A stretch of 32,250 nt of DNA from Sagittula marina (GCF_014196795.1 NZ_JACIEJ010000021.1:1-32250); one strand, 5' to 3'; positions 7,299 through 15,492 are shown, counted from the first letter of the stretch. Made by a program: numbers and translations. Notes: generated by a model from the sequence alone, not told the origin.

Positions 7299-7694
7299 TC
7301 ATTCTATCTGAGCAACTGTTTCAAATTTATTGCCAGTCGGGTTGAGGAAAGTGTTCTCGACAGTTAGTCCTGCCTGCGCTGCATATTCTTTTAACACACC
7401 CACAATTTGATCATGCCGCCTAATTAGCTCGGCGCGATCTCTTTCATCCGAGTAGGACGGATGAATGTCTTGAAACACTAATTTCATAGGTGGGCTGACT
7501 ACAAAACCCCGCTCGTTGAGTAGGCGGAAAGCCTCTATCGCTCGTGCGTTATCATCTGGATTCAAGATAAAGTCCGAGAAAACCATAGATGACTTACTGC
7601 CCATAGGACTGGTTACTCGAACGAAAAATCGCTTGGAACCTTCCGCAACAATCTGAAAGGACCAGTCGTCTGTTCGGGCGGTAAGATCAGTCAT
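7299..7694 (-). CDS. Small soluble protein of unknown function beside the STING/SLATT pair
   Basis: The protein has 131 residues. I chose ATG 7694 because GAGGAG lies at 7701-7706, rather than the longer reading that starts 11 codons upstream. It is an alpha/beta soluble protein with no motif I recognise. An N-terminal beta-rich part (WSFQIVAEGSKRFFVRVTSP) is followed by a helical part (ERDRAELIRRHDQIVGVLKE). It is tail-to-tail with the SLATT-like gene, 36 bp apart, and shares its lower G+C, so it probably arrived in the same block. A role in the system is only a guess. Confidence 0.7.
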   Translation of the reverse strand: MTDLTARTDDWSFQIVAEGSKRFFVRVTSPMGSKSSMVFSDFILNPDDNARAIEAFRLLNERGFVVSPPMKLVFQDIHPSYSDERDRAELIRRHDQIVGVLKEYAAQAGLTVENTFLNPTGNKFETVAQIE

Positions 7695-7803
7695 GGTCTG
7701 CTCCTCGAACTCGATGCATGAAAGCATCCCGATTCTGATATGTTTGCGCTTCAGAGTATAGAGTATTTCGATGTAGTTGAAGATGCCCTGTCTGGCTTGC
7801 TCG

Positions 7804-7876
7804 CGGGCATCCTATGCCCGTCCGCGCGAAGCGCCGGGCCTGTCGGCGGGTGGCCTTTTGGTTGCCCGCCGACAGG
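7804..7876. repeat. Two perfect hairpins in the spacer before the ardC block
   Basis: CGGGCAT at 7804-7810 pairs with ATGCCCG at 7814-7820 across 3 nt. CCTGTCGGCGGG at 7839-7850 pairs perfectly with 7865-7876 across a 14-nt loop. They lie in a gene-free spacer at the boundary between the lower-G+C defence block and the higher-G+C mobility block. Their role is unknown; transcription insulation or a recombination scar are possible. Confidence 0.5.
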
Positions 7877-7916
7877 TCACCCTGAAACCGCCCACATCCA
7901 CGATCACCCCACAACG

Positions 7917-7947
7917 CAAAAAGGCCCCCGCATGCTGACGGGGGCCT
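7917..7947 (-). terminator. Rho-independent terminator of ardC
   Basis: On the minus strand an 8-bp stem (GGCCCCCG at 7923-7930 with 7939-7946) with an 8-nt loop is followed directly by TTTTT. It starts about 25 bp after the ardC stop codon. This is a textbook intrinsic terminator. Confidence 0.85.
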
Positions 7948-7971
7948 CGATCATTTCAGCGGTGCGGGCTG

Positions 7972-8856
7972 TTACTCGGCGGCCATCCGGTCGGCTTGCG
8001 CGGTGCGCTCCATGATATAATCCACGGCCTTCTGCGCCTCGGACGCGGCGCGGAATATCGCGCGGCTGTCTTCCTTCATCGCCTCAAGCCATCCTTCGAC
8101 ATAGGCGGCGCTCTGGTCGAATTCAGGCTCCACCCCGATCTGCGCGCAAAGCATGCAGTTGCCGATTTCGGCGACCAGCTCCTCGAACGCGTAAGCCTTG
8201 CGGTCATTAAACCGGCCCAAGCGGTCCAGCCGCTTCGTCGCACCTGTCCAGTGGGTCAGCTCATGCGCCAAGGTGCCGTAATATCCTGCGGCCCTGTGAA
8301 AGGTCCCGATCGGCGGCATATGAATCCGGTCCGTCTTAATGTTGTAATAGGCGCGCGGCTCCTCGGTCACGTCGATCTGCGCGCCGGACGCGGCAAAGAA
8401 GGCCTCCAACGCGGGGTCGGCTACGGTGCCAAGATCGCGGGGCGGATCGGGCAGGATGTAGAACTCGGCGGGCAAGCCCTCGATCTGGTCGGCGTTGAAC
8501 ACGCGGTAGGCCTTGGCATAGGGGATATGGCGTTCCTCGCCGTTCTCGTCCTCGCGCTCGACGGTGCCGTATTTCACGACGGTTGCGGATTTCTCGCCCT
8601 TGCGGACATGGCCCCCAAGCTGCTTGGCCTGATTGAACGTCATCCAACGGGCTGAGCTGTAGTCCTTGGCCATCGCCGTGGCCCAAAGCATCAGGATGTT
8701 GATGCCCCGATAGGCTTCGCCGTTGAACCGTTCCGGCAAGCTGGCCGATACCCCGCCGCCGGTCCACGGCTTGCGCCAGGGCGGTGTTCCCGCCGCGATC
8801 TGCGCGATGATCTGGTTGGTGACATGGGAATAAACGTCAAACTTCTCTGCGGTCAT
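7972..8856 (-). CDS. ardC: ArdC-like antirestriction protein with zincin domain
   Basis: The protein has 294 residues from ATG 8856, chosen for the strong AAGGAGGG immediately upstream; the reading frame extends 51 codons further without a better start. Residues 1-130 form the ArdC N-terminal ssDNA-binding domain, with the family hallmarks PWRKPWTGG (26-34), YRGINILML and ARWMTFNQAKQLGGHVRKGE. Residues about 150-290 are a zincin-like metallopeptidase domain with HELTHWTG (HExxH at 198-202) and a downstream FEELVAEIG. ArdC proteins of conjugative plasmids protect incoming single-stranded DNA from restriction. It lies next to the relaxase block and has its own terminator, as expected for an early-expressed entry gene. 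Confidence 0.93.
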   Translation of the reverse strand: MTAEKFDVYSHVTNQIIAQIAAGTPPWRKPWTGGGVSASLPERFNGEAYRGINILMLWATAMAKDYSSARWMTFNQAKQLGGHVRKGEKSATVVKYGTVEREDENGEERHIPYAKAYRVFNADQIEGLPAEFYILPDPPRDLGTVADPALEAFFAASGAQIDVTEEPRAYYNIKTDRIHMPPIGTFHRAAGYYGTLAHELTHWTGATKRLDRLGRFNDRKAYAFEELVAEIGNCMLCAQIGVEPEFDQSAAYVEGWLEAMKEDSRAIFRAASEAQKAVDYIMERTAQADRMAAE

Positions 8857-9344
8857 TTGTGACCCTCCTTGCGTGACGCGGTCTGGGTCTGCTCCCCTTT
8901 CCGCCAATGGGCGGGCCTTCCTGTTCTGATCTTTGGAATGCCCATGCATTCCGAAGGGCAGAGCAGGTAAGGGCAAAGCCCGTCCTGCGGCCTGGCGGGG
9001 CCGTGACAACCGGGTGGAGGGCGTGAATTTGGGAGGGAACCGCGCGCCTGCGCGTGGGAGGAACCGGAATTCTCGACCGGAACCGACGCCACAGGCGGCG
9101 CTTGCCGGTTTTCTCGGACCTGACAGGATGGCAGGCGGATCAACAGGGTTTGGAAACTGTCAGGGTTGGGGTGAGCGGGCGTCAGCCCGTCGATCCCCGG
9201 CCCTGCCTATCGCTCAAAGCGATACCAGCGCACTGCCGGGATCACTGAACTCTATCGAGCCATATCTAACTCGATAATATACGATTGATGCCCTCGTTAG
9301 ATTCAGGCACAAGACGACCATCATTGTTTTTGTTGGTATGCGCG
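8857..9344. other. Gene-free GC-rich leading-region spacer
   Basis: I see no convincing gene in these 490 bp between ardC and the small plus-strand reading frame. A hairpin GGAATGC/GCATTCC (8935-8941 with 8946-8952) is present. The ardC promoter should lie just upstream of 8856. Confidence 0.5.
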
Positions 9345-9512
9345 ATGAACCAGACGATTGACCTCGAACTAAACGTCACCACCGAACAAGGCCTTCGGGG
9401 ACTTGCTGAGGAGGGACACACGGTCGAAGTGCTGTGCAAAGCCGATCCTGAACGCAAGGGACCAAGCTGGTACGGCCTGTGGATCATGCGGACGGTTGGG
9501 AGTGATGGGTAG
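9345..9512 (+). CDS. Small hypothetical protein (uncertain)
   Basis: This is a 55-residue open frame from ATG 9345 (an upstream in-frame ATG at 9285 adds 20 residues). The sequence looks protein-like, with an acidic start and LAEEGHTVEVLCKADP followed by GPSWYGLWIM. There is no good ribosome binding site and no family I recognise. It sits alone between ardC and mobA. The opposite strand is open as well but looks less protein-like. The 160 bp after it, up to 9672, holds nothing I can name. Confidence 0.3.
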   Translation: MNQTIDLELNVTTEQGLRGLAEEGHTVEVLCKADPERKGPSWYGLWIMRTVGSDG

Positions 9513-9672
9513 GAGAAAATCCTTGTCACTGCCAGAACGCGCGTGACGCAGAATGCGATCAGGGTGCGCGAATTCAAGACGGCAACCGGCGTGATTTCAT
9601 TCCTTGTTGGTGTCGGGTTCTCTCAGGCAAGCATTCCCATGAAGAATGGGGAAACGACCTCTCATCGCCTCG

Positions 9673-10959
9673 TCAGTGACTGAGACCTGGATCACGGTCG
9701 ATGTCCCTATCCTTCTCGACCTCCTGATCCTTCTCCTGGTCGCGCTCGTCCTCGATCTCCAGCCGCTCGCGCGGTTTGTTCAGCACATCCTTCAGCCGCT
9801 CGTTGACGGACGGCTTGCGCGCCTCGCGGCTTGTGTCCTCGCCCAGATCATACTCGCTGTGACCGTCTAGCTTGTGAACCGCCGCCTGGCCGTCGCGCCC
9901 GGCGTCCTTCTCCATGATCTCCTTCAGCCGCTCGCGCGCGTAATTGCGACCTTCCGGCTTCGGAGTGTCGTCCTGGTCCCGCGACCGGCCCACGACCTGC
10001 GACAACCGCTCCCGGAAATCCTCCGGGTTGCGTTCGCTGCGTTCTTTCGCGGTCGCGGCCCTGAGCGCCGCAAGACCGGCAGAGACGCGGCCCTGCCCCG
10101 TCTCACGCGCGATACCGTAGGTGTCCCGCGCGACATCCAGCCGCGCGCGCATTTCGCGGAACGCGGCGCGGGCTTGGCGGGCGGCATGGACCACGGCCCC
10201 GCGCTCGGTGACCGGGACGTATTCCCGGCCCTGACGCTCGGCCACAGCTTTCGCGCGCCGCTCCATGGAATTGGCCGCTGGCCCCAGCTTCAGCTCGGGG
10301 TCGCGGTCCAGCTCCTCGGCCGTCAGCTTGTCGCCACGATCCAGCGCCGTCTCGCGCTGCTTCTCAAGCGACCGGTGATCGACACGCTCGACCTCCCCGA
10401 CACGCTCCAGCGCGCGGTTCTGCAACTCGGCCCAGAGGCCGCGCATCTGCTCGATCTCGACGCCGCCGGTCTTGGCGGAATCGAGAACCCGCGTCTTGGC
10501 GGTGAAGCCCCCGGCCTCCAGCTTGCGGGTGGAGGTCAGGACGTGGGCATGGTGGTTGCGCTGATCGCCCTCGCGATGGGGCGCATGGATCGCCACATCG
10601 ACGGCCACGCCATAGCGGCTGACCAGCTCCTCGGCGAACTGACGGGTGATCTGCGACCGGTCCTCAGCGCTGATCTCGGACGGCAGGGCCAGCTCCCATT
10701 CGCGGGCGGTGACGGAGTTGCGGCGGGTCTCGCTGGCCTCAACCTCGTTCCAGAGGCGGGAGCGATCCGTGGCCCAGTCCGGCGCATCCTTCGGGGTCAG
10801 GATGAAGGTCTCCTCGATGCCCTGCTTGCGGGTGTAATCGTGGACACGGCCTTCGCGCTGACACTCGATGCGCTCTCCGACACGGTAGGCTGCCGCCGCC
10901 GTGGCGGAGCGCCCGGCGCTGCGTTTGATCGTCTTCACGGAGAGGTGGTAGCTGGCCAT
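9673..10959 (-). CDS. mobA: MobA/MobL-family relaxase (MOBQ type)
   Basis: The protein has 428 residues from ATG 10959, with GGGGAGGG just upstream; the frame is open 12 codons further. The N-terminal relaxase domain has the catalytic tyrosine in ATAAAAYRVGE (Y25, the same position as in RSF1010 MobA) and the histidine motif HREGDQRNHHAHV (128-140). It nicks oriT and stays covalently bound to the transferred strand. The C-terminal third is a very charged Arg/Glu/Asp-rich helical tail with repeated ERLK(E/D)-like units and an acidic end (about 380-428). There is no helicase or primase domain, so it is much shorter than TraA of Ti plasmids. It is divergent from traD-traG across the oriT region. 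Confidence 0.93.
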   Translation of the reverse strand: MASYHLSVKTIKRSAGRSATAAAAYRVGERIECQREGRVHDYTRKQGIEETFILTPKDAPDWATDRSRLWNEVEASETRRNSVTAREWELALPSEISAEDRSQITRQFAEELVSRYGVAVDVAIHAPHREGDQRNHHAHVLTSTRKLEAGGFTAKTRVLDSAKTGGVEIEQMRGLWAELQNRALERVGEVERVDHRSLEKQRETALDRGDKLTAEELDRDPELKLGPAANSMERRAKAVAERQGREYVPVTERGAVVHAARQARAAFREMRARLDVARDTYGIARETGQGRVSAGLAALRAATAKERSERNPEDFRERLSQVVGRSRDQDDTPKPEGRNYARERLKEIMEKDAGRDGQAAVHKLDGHSEYDLGEDTSREARKPSVNERLKDVLNKPRERLEIEDERDQEKDQEVEKDRDIDRDPGLSH

Positions 10960-11209
10960 GCGCCCTCCCCTCGCCCGTGATGCAAACGCCCGCACGCAGC
11001 GGACCTGATCCGTGCCGATACCCCGATATTGGTTACCGGATCAGCCGTCTTTTCTTCGCAGGATCGCGCCCCAAACCGGCGCGGTGCGAGAGGAAAAGAC
11101 AGCCCGCCCGAAGCGAGCCTCTGGCTCTCTGAGGCGCGGGCTTGCCAGTGATCTGCCCCCAAATCCCCAGCCTTATGCGGGGCGGGATATGGGGACAGGT
11201 CACTGGCGG

Positions 11210-11278
11210 TTTGCCACGGGCAAACCCGGTTCGTATCGGCACCGACAGGTCCGACGATACGAACCTCCCGTAAGGGAG
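11210..11278. repeat. Cluster of perfect hairpins between mobA and oriT
   Basis: Three consecutive perfect inverted repeats are present. TTTGCC/GGCAAA spans 11210-11224 with a 3-nt loop. An 11-bp arm GGTTCGTATCG pairs 11228-11238 with 11255-11265 across 16 nt. CTCCC/GGGAG spans 11265-11278 with a GTAA loop. They sit in the 540-bp gene-free spacer (10960-11500) between the relaxase start and the nick site. They could be relaxosome binding sites, promoter-region operators or ssDNA signals. I see no gene in the spacer. Confidence 0.55.
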
Positions 11279-11468
11279 ACGCCAGCGGCAGACCAGCCCC
11301 CACCGTGGGGCATCGGGCGAGACGCTGGCGCGACATTGCGGGACGCGATCCAACCGCTGAGGTTGGGCTGGGATGGTTTGGAAGGGGCAGCGCGCCCTTC
11401 CATGTCGCGGCGGTACGCAGCGAAGGGGATGGCCATCGGCCGGGGCTTTGCCCCAGAGAGATCGCACG

Positions 11469-11514
11469 CAAATCTCGGAACCGCAGGTGAAGAGTTTGCA
11501 TAAGTGCGCCCTTG
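11469..11514 (+). other. oriT: Origin of transfer (oriT) with RSF1010/MOBQ-type nick core
   Basis: TAAGTGCGCCCTTG at 11501-11514 matches the conserved core of RSF1010/R1162-type and Ti-type oriT (TAAGTGCG/CCCT). Nicking is expected between 11508 and 11509 on this strand. An imperfect inverted repeat lies upstream: CAAATCTC at 11469-11476 against GAGTTTG at 11493-11499, with a bulged base. The position between a MOBQ relaxase and traD-traG, pointing outward, is the usual one. Confidence 0.85.
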
Positions 11515-11578
11515 TCCTTTACAGGCCTACGGGTAAGCGCTATCGGTTGATCTGGCAAGAACAACTTCAACCACAAGA

Positions 11579-11890
11579 ATGTTTGGTGGCGAGGGTAGAG
11601 ATTTGGCAGAAACAGAACTTGAGCGCGCCGAGAAACGATATGCCCAGGCCAAGGCCCGTCTTCAGGCACTGAAGAACCGGGAAAGCACCAGACAGCGCAA
11701 ACTCGAAACGCGGCGCAAGGTGATCCTGGGCGGTGCGCTCATGGACTTGGCGGAACGGGATACCGGGGCTGCCGCGATGCTCGACCGGCTAATCCGCAAC
11801 CTGCCCCGCGAACAGGACCGCAAGGCCTTCGCGGACTGGGGGCCGCCCTCCCCTGCACCGTCCATATCTGATCCGGAAAAGCCGTCCTGA
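11579..11890 (+). CDS. traD: TraD/MobC-like conjugal transfer protein
   Basis: This small, basic, helical protein has 103 residues from ATG 11579; an in-frame TTG at 11603, with GAGGG ahead, is an alternative. The N-terminal half is a coiled coil (ELERAEKRYAQAKARLQALK). The signature RQRKLETRRKVILGGALMDL is that of the TraD proteins of Ti and related plasmids, which sit before traG and act as relaxosome accessory factors. The gene is the first after oriT and overlaps traG by one base (TGATG), so the two are translationally coupled. The C-terminal 25 residues are proline-rich and low-complexity. Confidence 0.8.
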   Translation: MFGGEGRDLAETELERAEKRYAQAKARLQALKNRESTRQRKLETRRKVILGGALMDLAERDTGAAAMLDRLIRNLPREQDRKAFADWGPPSPAPSISDPEKPS

Positions 11891-13557
11891 TGCGGGGCGT
11901 GATGCTCGTCTTCGGAGGGCTGTTCCGGTTCTTCGGTCGATTGATCTTCACGCCTATCCTGTTGGGCTGGATGATCGGCGCTGTCCTGTTCGGCGCGATG
12001 ATCGGGGCGCTCGTGGCCACGCCCTTCGCCTTCTTTGACCAGCCGCCCGGCGAAAGCGCATGGCAGTGGCTGATCTTTGGGCCGTGCATTGTTGTCGGTG
12101 CTGTCTTTGGGTTCCAATACTGGCGCATGGCCTCCGGAGCCGATGCCTTCTTCGGGCTGACCGGCGACAGCCATGGCTCCGCCCGCTTCGCCAACCGCAA
12201 GGAGCTGAAGAAGCTCCAGCGGGAAGACGGTCTTCTGATCGGGCGCAATCCGCACACCGGGCGGCTGCTGCGCTATGACGGTCCCGCCCATCTGATCACC
12301 CTCGCCCCGACACGGGCCGGGAAAGGCGTTGGCACCGTGATCCCGAACCTGCTGGCGGCGGAACGCTCGGTTCTGGTCATCGACCCCAAGGGCGAGAATG
12401 CCCGGATCGCCGGGGAAGCACGGCGGCGGTTCGGAACGGTCCACGTCCTCGATCCGTTTGAGGTCTCCGGGATGCCGTCTGCAGCCTACAACCCGTTCGA
12501 CCGGCTGACACCGGACAGCCTCGATCTGGGCGAGGATGCGGCCTCCCTGACAGAGACGCTGGTCATGGACCCGCCGGGACAGGTGACGGAGGCACACTGG
12601 AACGAGGAGGCCAAGGCCATCCTTGGTGGGCTGATCATGTTCTGCGTCTGCCACGAGGACCCCAACCGCCGGACACTTGCCACCGTCCGGGAATATCTCA
12701 CCCTGCCCCCGGAAAAGCTCCGCGCTCTGCTGGAGCTGATGCAAGACAGCGATGCGGCGGGCGGGCTGATCGCCCGCGCCGCCAACCGCTTCCTTGGCAA
12801 GGCGGATCGTGAAGCCGCCTCGGTGCTATCCAACGCACAGCGCCACACGCACTTCCTGGACAGTCCGCGCATTGCCAAAGTCCTGTCGCGGTCGGATTTC
12901 CACTTCTCAGATCTGCGCCACCGGATCGCTTCGGTGTTTCTGGTGTTGCCCCCGAACCGGATGGACGCCTATAGCCGCTGGCTGCGCCTTCTGGTGTCTC
13001 AGGCCCTTCAGGACATCGCACGGGACGCTGAGGCGTCCGTCAGGCCCCAGAGCGGCCCTGCAGGCACTCAGGGGGGCACACAGCGCCTCAAGACGCCCAC
13101 GCTGTTCCTGCTGGATGAGTTTGCGGCTCTGGGCCGTCTGGAGGCTGTAGAGCGCGCAATGGGGTTGATGGCGGGCTATGGGTTGCAGCTCTGGCCGATC
13201 CTGCAGGATATGAGCCAGCTCAAGGACCTCTATGGCGAACGCGCTGGTACTTTCATTGCCAATGCCGGGGTGCAGCAGGTCTTCGGGGTGAATGATTTCG
13301 AGACGGCCAAGTGGCTGAGCCAGATGATGGGCCAGGAAACCGCCGGGTTCCAGACCGACAGCTTCAAACCCGGTGACGGCCCCAGCTTCAGTAACAACCT
13401 CACGGGCCGCGATCTGCTGACCCCAGATGAAATCATGCAGCTCCGCCCGGAAAACCAGCTCCTGCGCGTGCAGGGTCAAGCCACCGCCGTCGCGGAGAAG
13501 CTTCGCTACTACACCGATCCAGAGTTCAAGGGGCTGTTCGTCCCGCAGGGCCAGTAA
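11890..13557 (+). CDS. traG: TraG/VirD4-family type IV coupling protein
   Basis: The protein has 555 residues, at the short end for the family. Two N-terminal TM helices (about 18-45 and 58-78) anchor it in the inner membrane. The cytosolic ATPase has the Walker A motif APTRAGKGVG (about 139-148), followed by IPNLL and VIDPKGEN, and Walker B LFLLDEFAALGR (DE at 409-410). It also has the family-typical LQLWPILQDMSQLKDLYGER and FGVNDFETAKWLS. It passes the relaxase-DNA complex to a type IV secretion channel. No virB/trb channel genes exist here, so it must dock onto a helper system. It is preceded by traD (1-bp overlap) and followed 18 bp later by the 13576 gene. Confidence 0.95.
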   Translation: MRGVMLVFGGLFRFFGRLIFTPILLGWMIGAVLFGAMIGALVATPFAFFDQPPGESAWQWLIFGPCIVVGAVFGFQYWRMASGADAFFGLTGDSHGSARFANRKELKKLQREDGLLIGRNPHTGRLLRYDGPAHLITLAPTRAGKGVGTVIPNLLAAERSVLVIDPKGENARIAGEARRRFGTVHVLDPFEVSGMPSAAYNPFDRLTPDSLDLGEDAASLTETLVMDPPGQVTEAHWNEEAKAILGGLIMFCVCHEDPNRRTLATVREYLTLPPEKLRALLELMQDSDAAGGLIARAANRFLGKADREAASVLSNAQRHTHFLDSPRIAKVLSRSDFHFSDLRHRIASVFLVLPPNRMDAYSRWLRLLVSQALQDIARDAEASVRPQSGPAGTQGGTQRLKTPTLFLLDEFAALGRLEAVERAMGLMAGYGLQLWPILQDMSQLKDLYGERAGTFIANAGVQQVFGVNDFETAKWLSQMMGQETAGFQTDSFKPGDGPSFSNNLTGRDLLTPDEIMQLRPENQLLRVQGQATAVAEKLRYYTDPEFKGLFVPQGQ

Positions 13558-13575
13558 CCCCAAGGACGCCTCCCG

Positions 13576-14124
13576 ATGCCAAACCAACCCGCCCCCCCTG
13601 CCCTTTCCGACGATGATCTGCGCGAAACGCTCGATCTCATGGCCACGGCTGTCGCCAGCATGTCCGACAGGATCGACGATCTGACCGCCGTGGCGGACAA
13701 ACAGATCAAGGTTGCGACGGAAGCGCGGATCGCAGCTTTCGCCGCACGGGACCAGACCAACCCGAAAAAGTACGGGGATCTTCTTGGCCAGACACTCGAT
13801 AGCCATCTGGGCGCAACCGCAGACGCGATGACAGAGATTGTCAGACGCCTTGGCGTCCAGACGGACAAGACTATCGGGGCCTTGGCCAAATCGGAAGATG
13901 ACAGGTCTACAGCCTATCGAGCGGTGTTCGAACGAGAACAGAAAGCGGATCGCGTCAAGAGCCGCCTGCCCTGGTTTGGTCTGGGTGCATTGGTTGTGGT
14001 CCTGGTGCTGACGGTGACGCTTCCTCGTTTCTTAGCTAGCAACGCGTCCACATGCGCTGTCCTCGGGGCTTCCTGGACCACGACAACTACGGGTGTCGAT
14101 GCCTGCGTCTTTTACCAGAGGTAA
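13576..14124 (+). CDS. Plasmid membrane protein of unknown function after traG
   Basis: The protein has 182 residues. The first 130 are soluble and helical, with coiled-coil character (LRETLDLMATAVASMSDRID). A single TM segment lies at about 132-151 (LPWFGLGALVVVLVLTVTLP), and a short cysteine-containing Thr-rich tail follows. The layout suggests a bitopic protein with the long domain in the cytoplasm. It starts 18 bp after traG, so it is probably in the same transcript and may aid transfer. I know of similar uncharacterised proteins after traG in Rhodobacterales plasmids but cannot name a family with certainty. Confidence 0.75.
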   Translation: MPNQPAPPALSDDDLRETLDLMATAVASMSDRIDDLTAVADKQIKVATEARIAAFAARDQTNPKKYGDLLGQTLDSHLGATADAMTEIVRRLGVQTDKTIGALAKSEDDRSTAYRAVFEREQKADRVKSRLPWFGLGALVVVLVLTVTLPRFLASNASTCAVLGASWTTTTTGVDACVFYQR

Positions 14125-14162
14125 TGGGTGAAGCGCTGTCGGTGATTGTCTCAACCTGACAG

Positions 14163-14199
14163 GCTGGGTGTTATATATGTGTTAGAATCTGTGTTACGC
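14163..14199. repeat. 37-bp block shared by both replication origins (copy 1)
   Basis: This segment is identical to 27087-27123 apart from one base. It contains three direct GTGTTA hexamers (14168, 14179, 14191) spaced 11-12 bp apart, about one helical turn. It lies 181 bp before repA1 and 53 bp before the first iteron. It may be an initiator or host-factor site, an AT-rich opening element or a conserved promoter. Confidence 0.7.
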
Positions 14200-14251
14200 A
14201 TTCGCAAACGTTAGATTCGATGAATGATTTCAGTAATTTGTAGAAGTGTAG

Positions 14252-14372
14252 TGCAGCTAATATCCCGATAGAATGCAGGTATTATCCGGGAAAGTGCAGC
14301 CGTTATCCCGATAGGTCTTGTGGTGCAGCTAATATCCCGATAGCAATAAAAGTGCAGCCGTTATCCCGATAG
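14252..14372 (+). other. oriV: Iteron origin of replicon 1 (five iterons)
   Basis: Five direct repeats start at 14252, 14274, 14295, 14324 and 14353. Units 1 and 4 read TGCAGCTAATATCCCGATAG. Units 3 and 5 read TGCAGCCGTTATCCCGATAG. Unit 2 is degenerate. Spacings are 22, 21, 29 and 29 bp. The final iteron runs into the AGGTGA ribosome binding site of repA1, so initiator binding should also repress its own synthesis. Confidence 0.92.
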
Positions 14373-14379
14373 GTGATTC

Positions 14380-15408
14380 ATGGACGAAGACTATCGCCCC
14401 CTCCTCCCGGATCGTCATCCCCAAGCCAACCTATTCATCTGTGACGTGGCCGATGCTGTCATTAAAAGCGACATGGCGTCCATGGAGCATCCGATCTTCA
14501 CGCTGTCAAAGAAGCCGATCCGTGATGTTAAGAGATATGAGCATGGAGATGTGGTTCTGGAGGTTACTCCCGGTCCCAAGGGCATCGCCAACATCTATGA
14601 CAAGGACATTTTGATCTTTGCGATTAGCCAGATCATGGCGGCGCGCAATGAAGGTCGCCAATACTCGCGCGAAATCCAGTTTCAGGCCCAAGACTTCTTG
14701 GAGTTCAGCAATCGCCACACCGGTGGTCACGACTATGATCTGCTGCGTGACTCCCTTGACCGGCTGGACAGCACACGTCTCAGGACGACGATCAAGACGG
14801 GCGGCGAAGAGACATGGGAGGCGTTTGGCCTGATCGAAGGCGCAAAGATCAAGCGCAAACGACATGATGGCCGTGTCACCGAATGGGGCCTCAAGCTCTC
14901 AGAATGGCTTTTCAAAGCCATTGAAGCCAACGAGGTTCTGACACTTCACCCGGACTATTTCCGTCTCCGTAAGCCAATCGAGCGCCGGATTTACGAGATT
15001 GCGCGAAAACACTGTGGCTCAAAGGAATCTTGGCAGATCGGTTTGAAGAAGCTTCAAAAGAAGTGTGGTTCGAGCGACGCCATTCGGAACTTCCGGCTGG
15101 CCGTCCGTGCGCTGTGCGACTTCGACCACTTGCCAGACTATTCGGTAAGTATGGAAGGCGACATGGTTTCCTTCCGTAGTCGTGTTTCACAACAGATGAT
15201 CGTTGGCTCGGGATTTACCACTAAGCTCATGCCGGACACCTACGAGGCGGCGCGGCAAGCCGCGCCTGGCTGGGATGTTTATGTGGTCGAACAGGAATGG
15301 CGGGCGTGGGTAATGAGCCTGCTTGATCAAGGCATGGAGCCGCCTCGTAACCCTGACAGTGCTTTTATCGGGTTTTGCCGGAAATGGGCCGCACGTCAGC
15401 AACGGTAG
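14380..15408 (+). CDS. repA: Plasmid replication initiator RepA (RPA family), replicon 1
   Basis: This 342-residue protein belongs to the alphaproteobacterial replication initiator protein A family. Family signatures are LLPDRHPQANLFICDVADA, KSDMASMEHPIFTLSKKP, IYDKDILIFAISQIMAARNE, LHPDYFRLRKPIERRIYEIA and the C-terminal PDSAFIGFCRKW. It binds the iterons just upstream and opens the origin. ATG 14380 follows AGGTGA, which overlaps the last iteron. It is collinear with the second RepA at 27314 but clearly diverged, and its iterons differ, so the two origins can coexist. No partition genes follow it. The DNA downstream ends at an IS5 element, where a deletion probably occurred. Confidence 0.95.
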   Translation: MDEDYRPLLPDRHPQANLFICDVADAVIKSDMASMEHPIFTLSKKPIRDVKRYEHGDVVLEVTPGPKGIANIYDKDILIFAISQIMAARNEGRQYSREIQFQAQDFLEFSNRHTGGHDYDLLRDSLDRLDSTRLRTTIKTGGEETWEAFGLIEGAKIKRKRHDGRVTEWGLKLSEWLFKAIEANEVLTLHPDYFRLRKPIERRIYEIARKHCGSKESWQIGLKKLQKKCGSSDAIRNFRLAVRALCDFDHLPDYSVSMEGDMVSFRSRVSQQMIVGSGFTTKLMPDTYEAARQAAPGWDVYVVEQEWRAWVMSLLDQGMEPPRNPDSAFIGFCRKWAARQQR

Positions 15409-15433
15409 ATAATATTATATGCCGTATAAAATA

Positions 15434-15492
15434 TCACGTCATATAATATGCCTCATATAAAAAATGACGTGACATATTTTGTGGCACGTCAC
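15434..15492. repeat. AT-rich palindromic cluster with three CACGTCA boxes after repA1
   Basis: TCACGTCAT at 15434-15442 and ATGACGTGA at 15464-15472 form a perfect 9-bp inverted repeat. A third box, CACGTCAC, lies at 15485-15492. Each is followed or preceded by ATATAA/ACATAA-type sequence. The surrounding 140 bp is far more AT-rich than its neighbours. It could be a centromere or operator left after loss of partition genes, or a terminator region. No gene is present. Confidence 0.55.

Noticed and set aside
7299-7694. CD-NTase or cyclase partner for the STING-like protein
   Set aside because: At 131 residues it is too short and has no GS...DxD nucleotidyltransferase motif. No other gene in the window has one.
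9874-10980. Long plus-strand open frame opposite mobA
   Set aside because: It is the antisense of a clear relaxase gene in GC-rich DNA. The protein is low-complexity with no family features.
11012-11503. Open frames on both strands in the mobA-oriT spacer
   Set aside because: They are full of hairpin-forming repeats, have arginine/proline-rich nonsense composition and lack start signals. The spacer is better explained as oriT/regulatory DNA.
14252-14372. Repeats considered as a CRISPR array
   Set aside because: Units are 20 bp, separated by only 1-9 bp and placed directly before repA, so they are iterons. The 27186-27332 repeats are likewise iterons.
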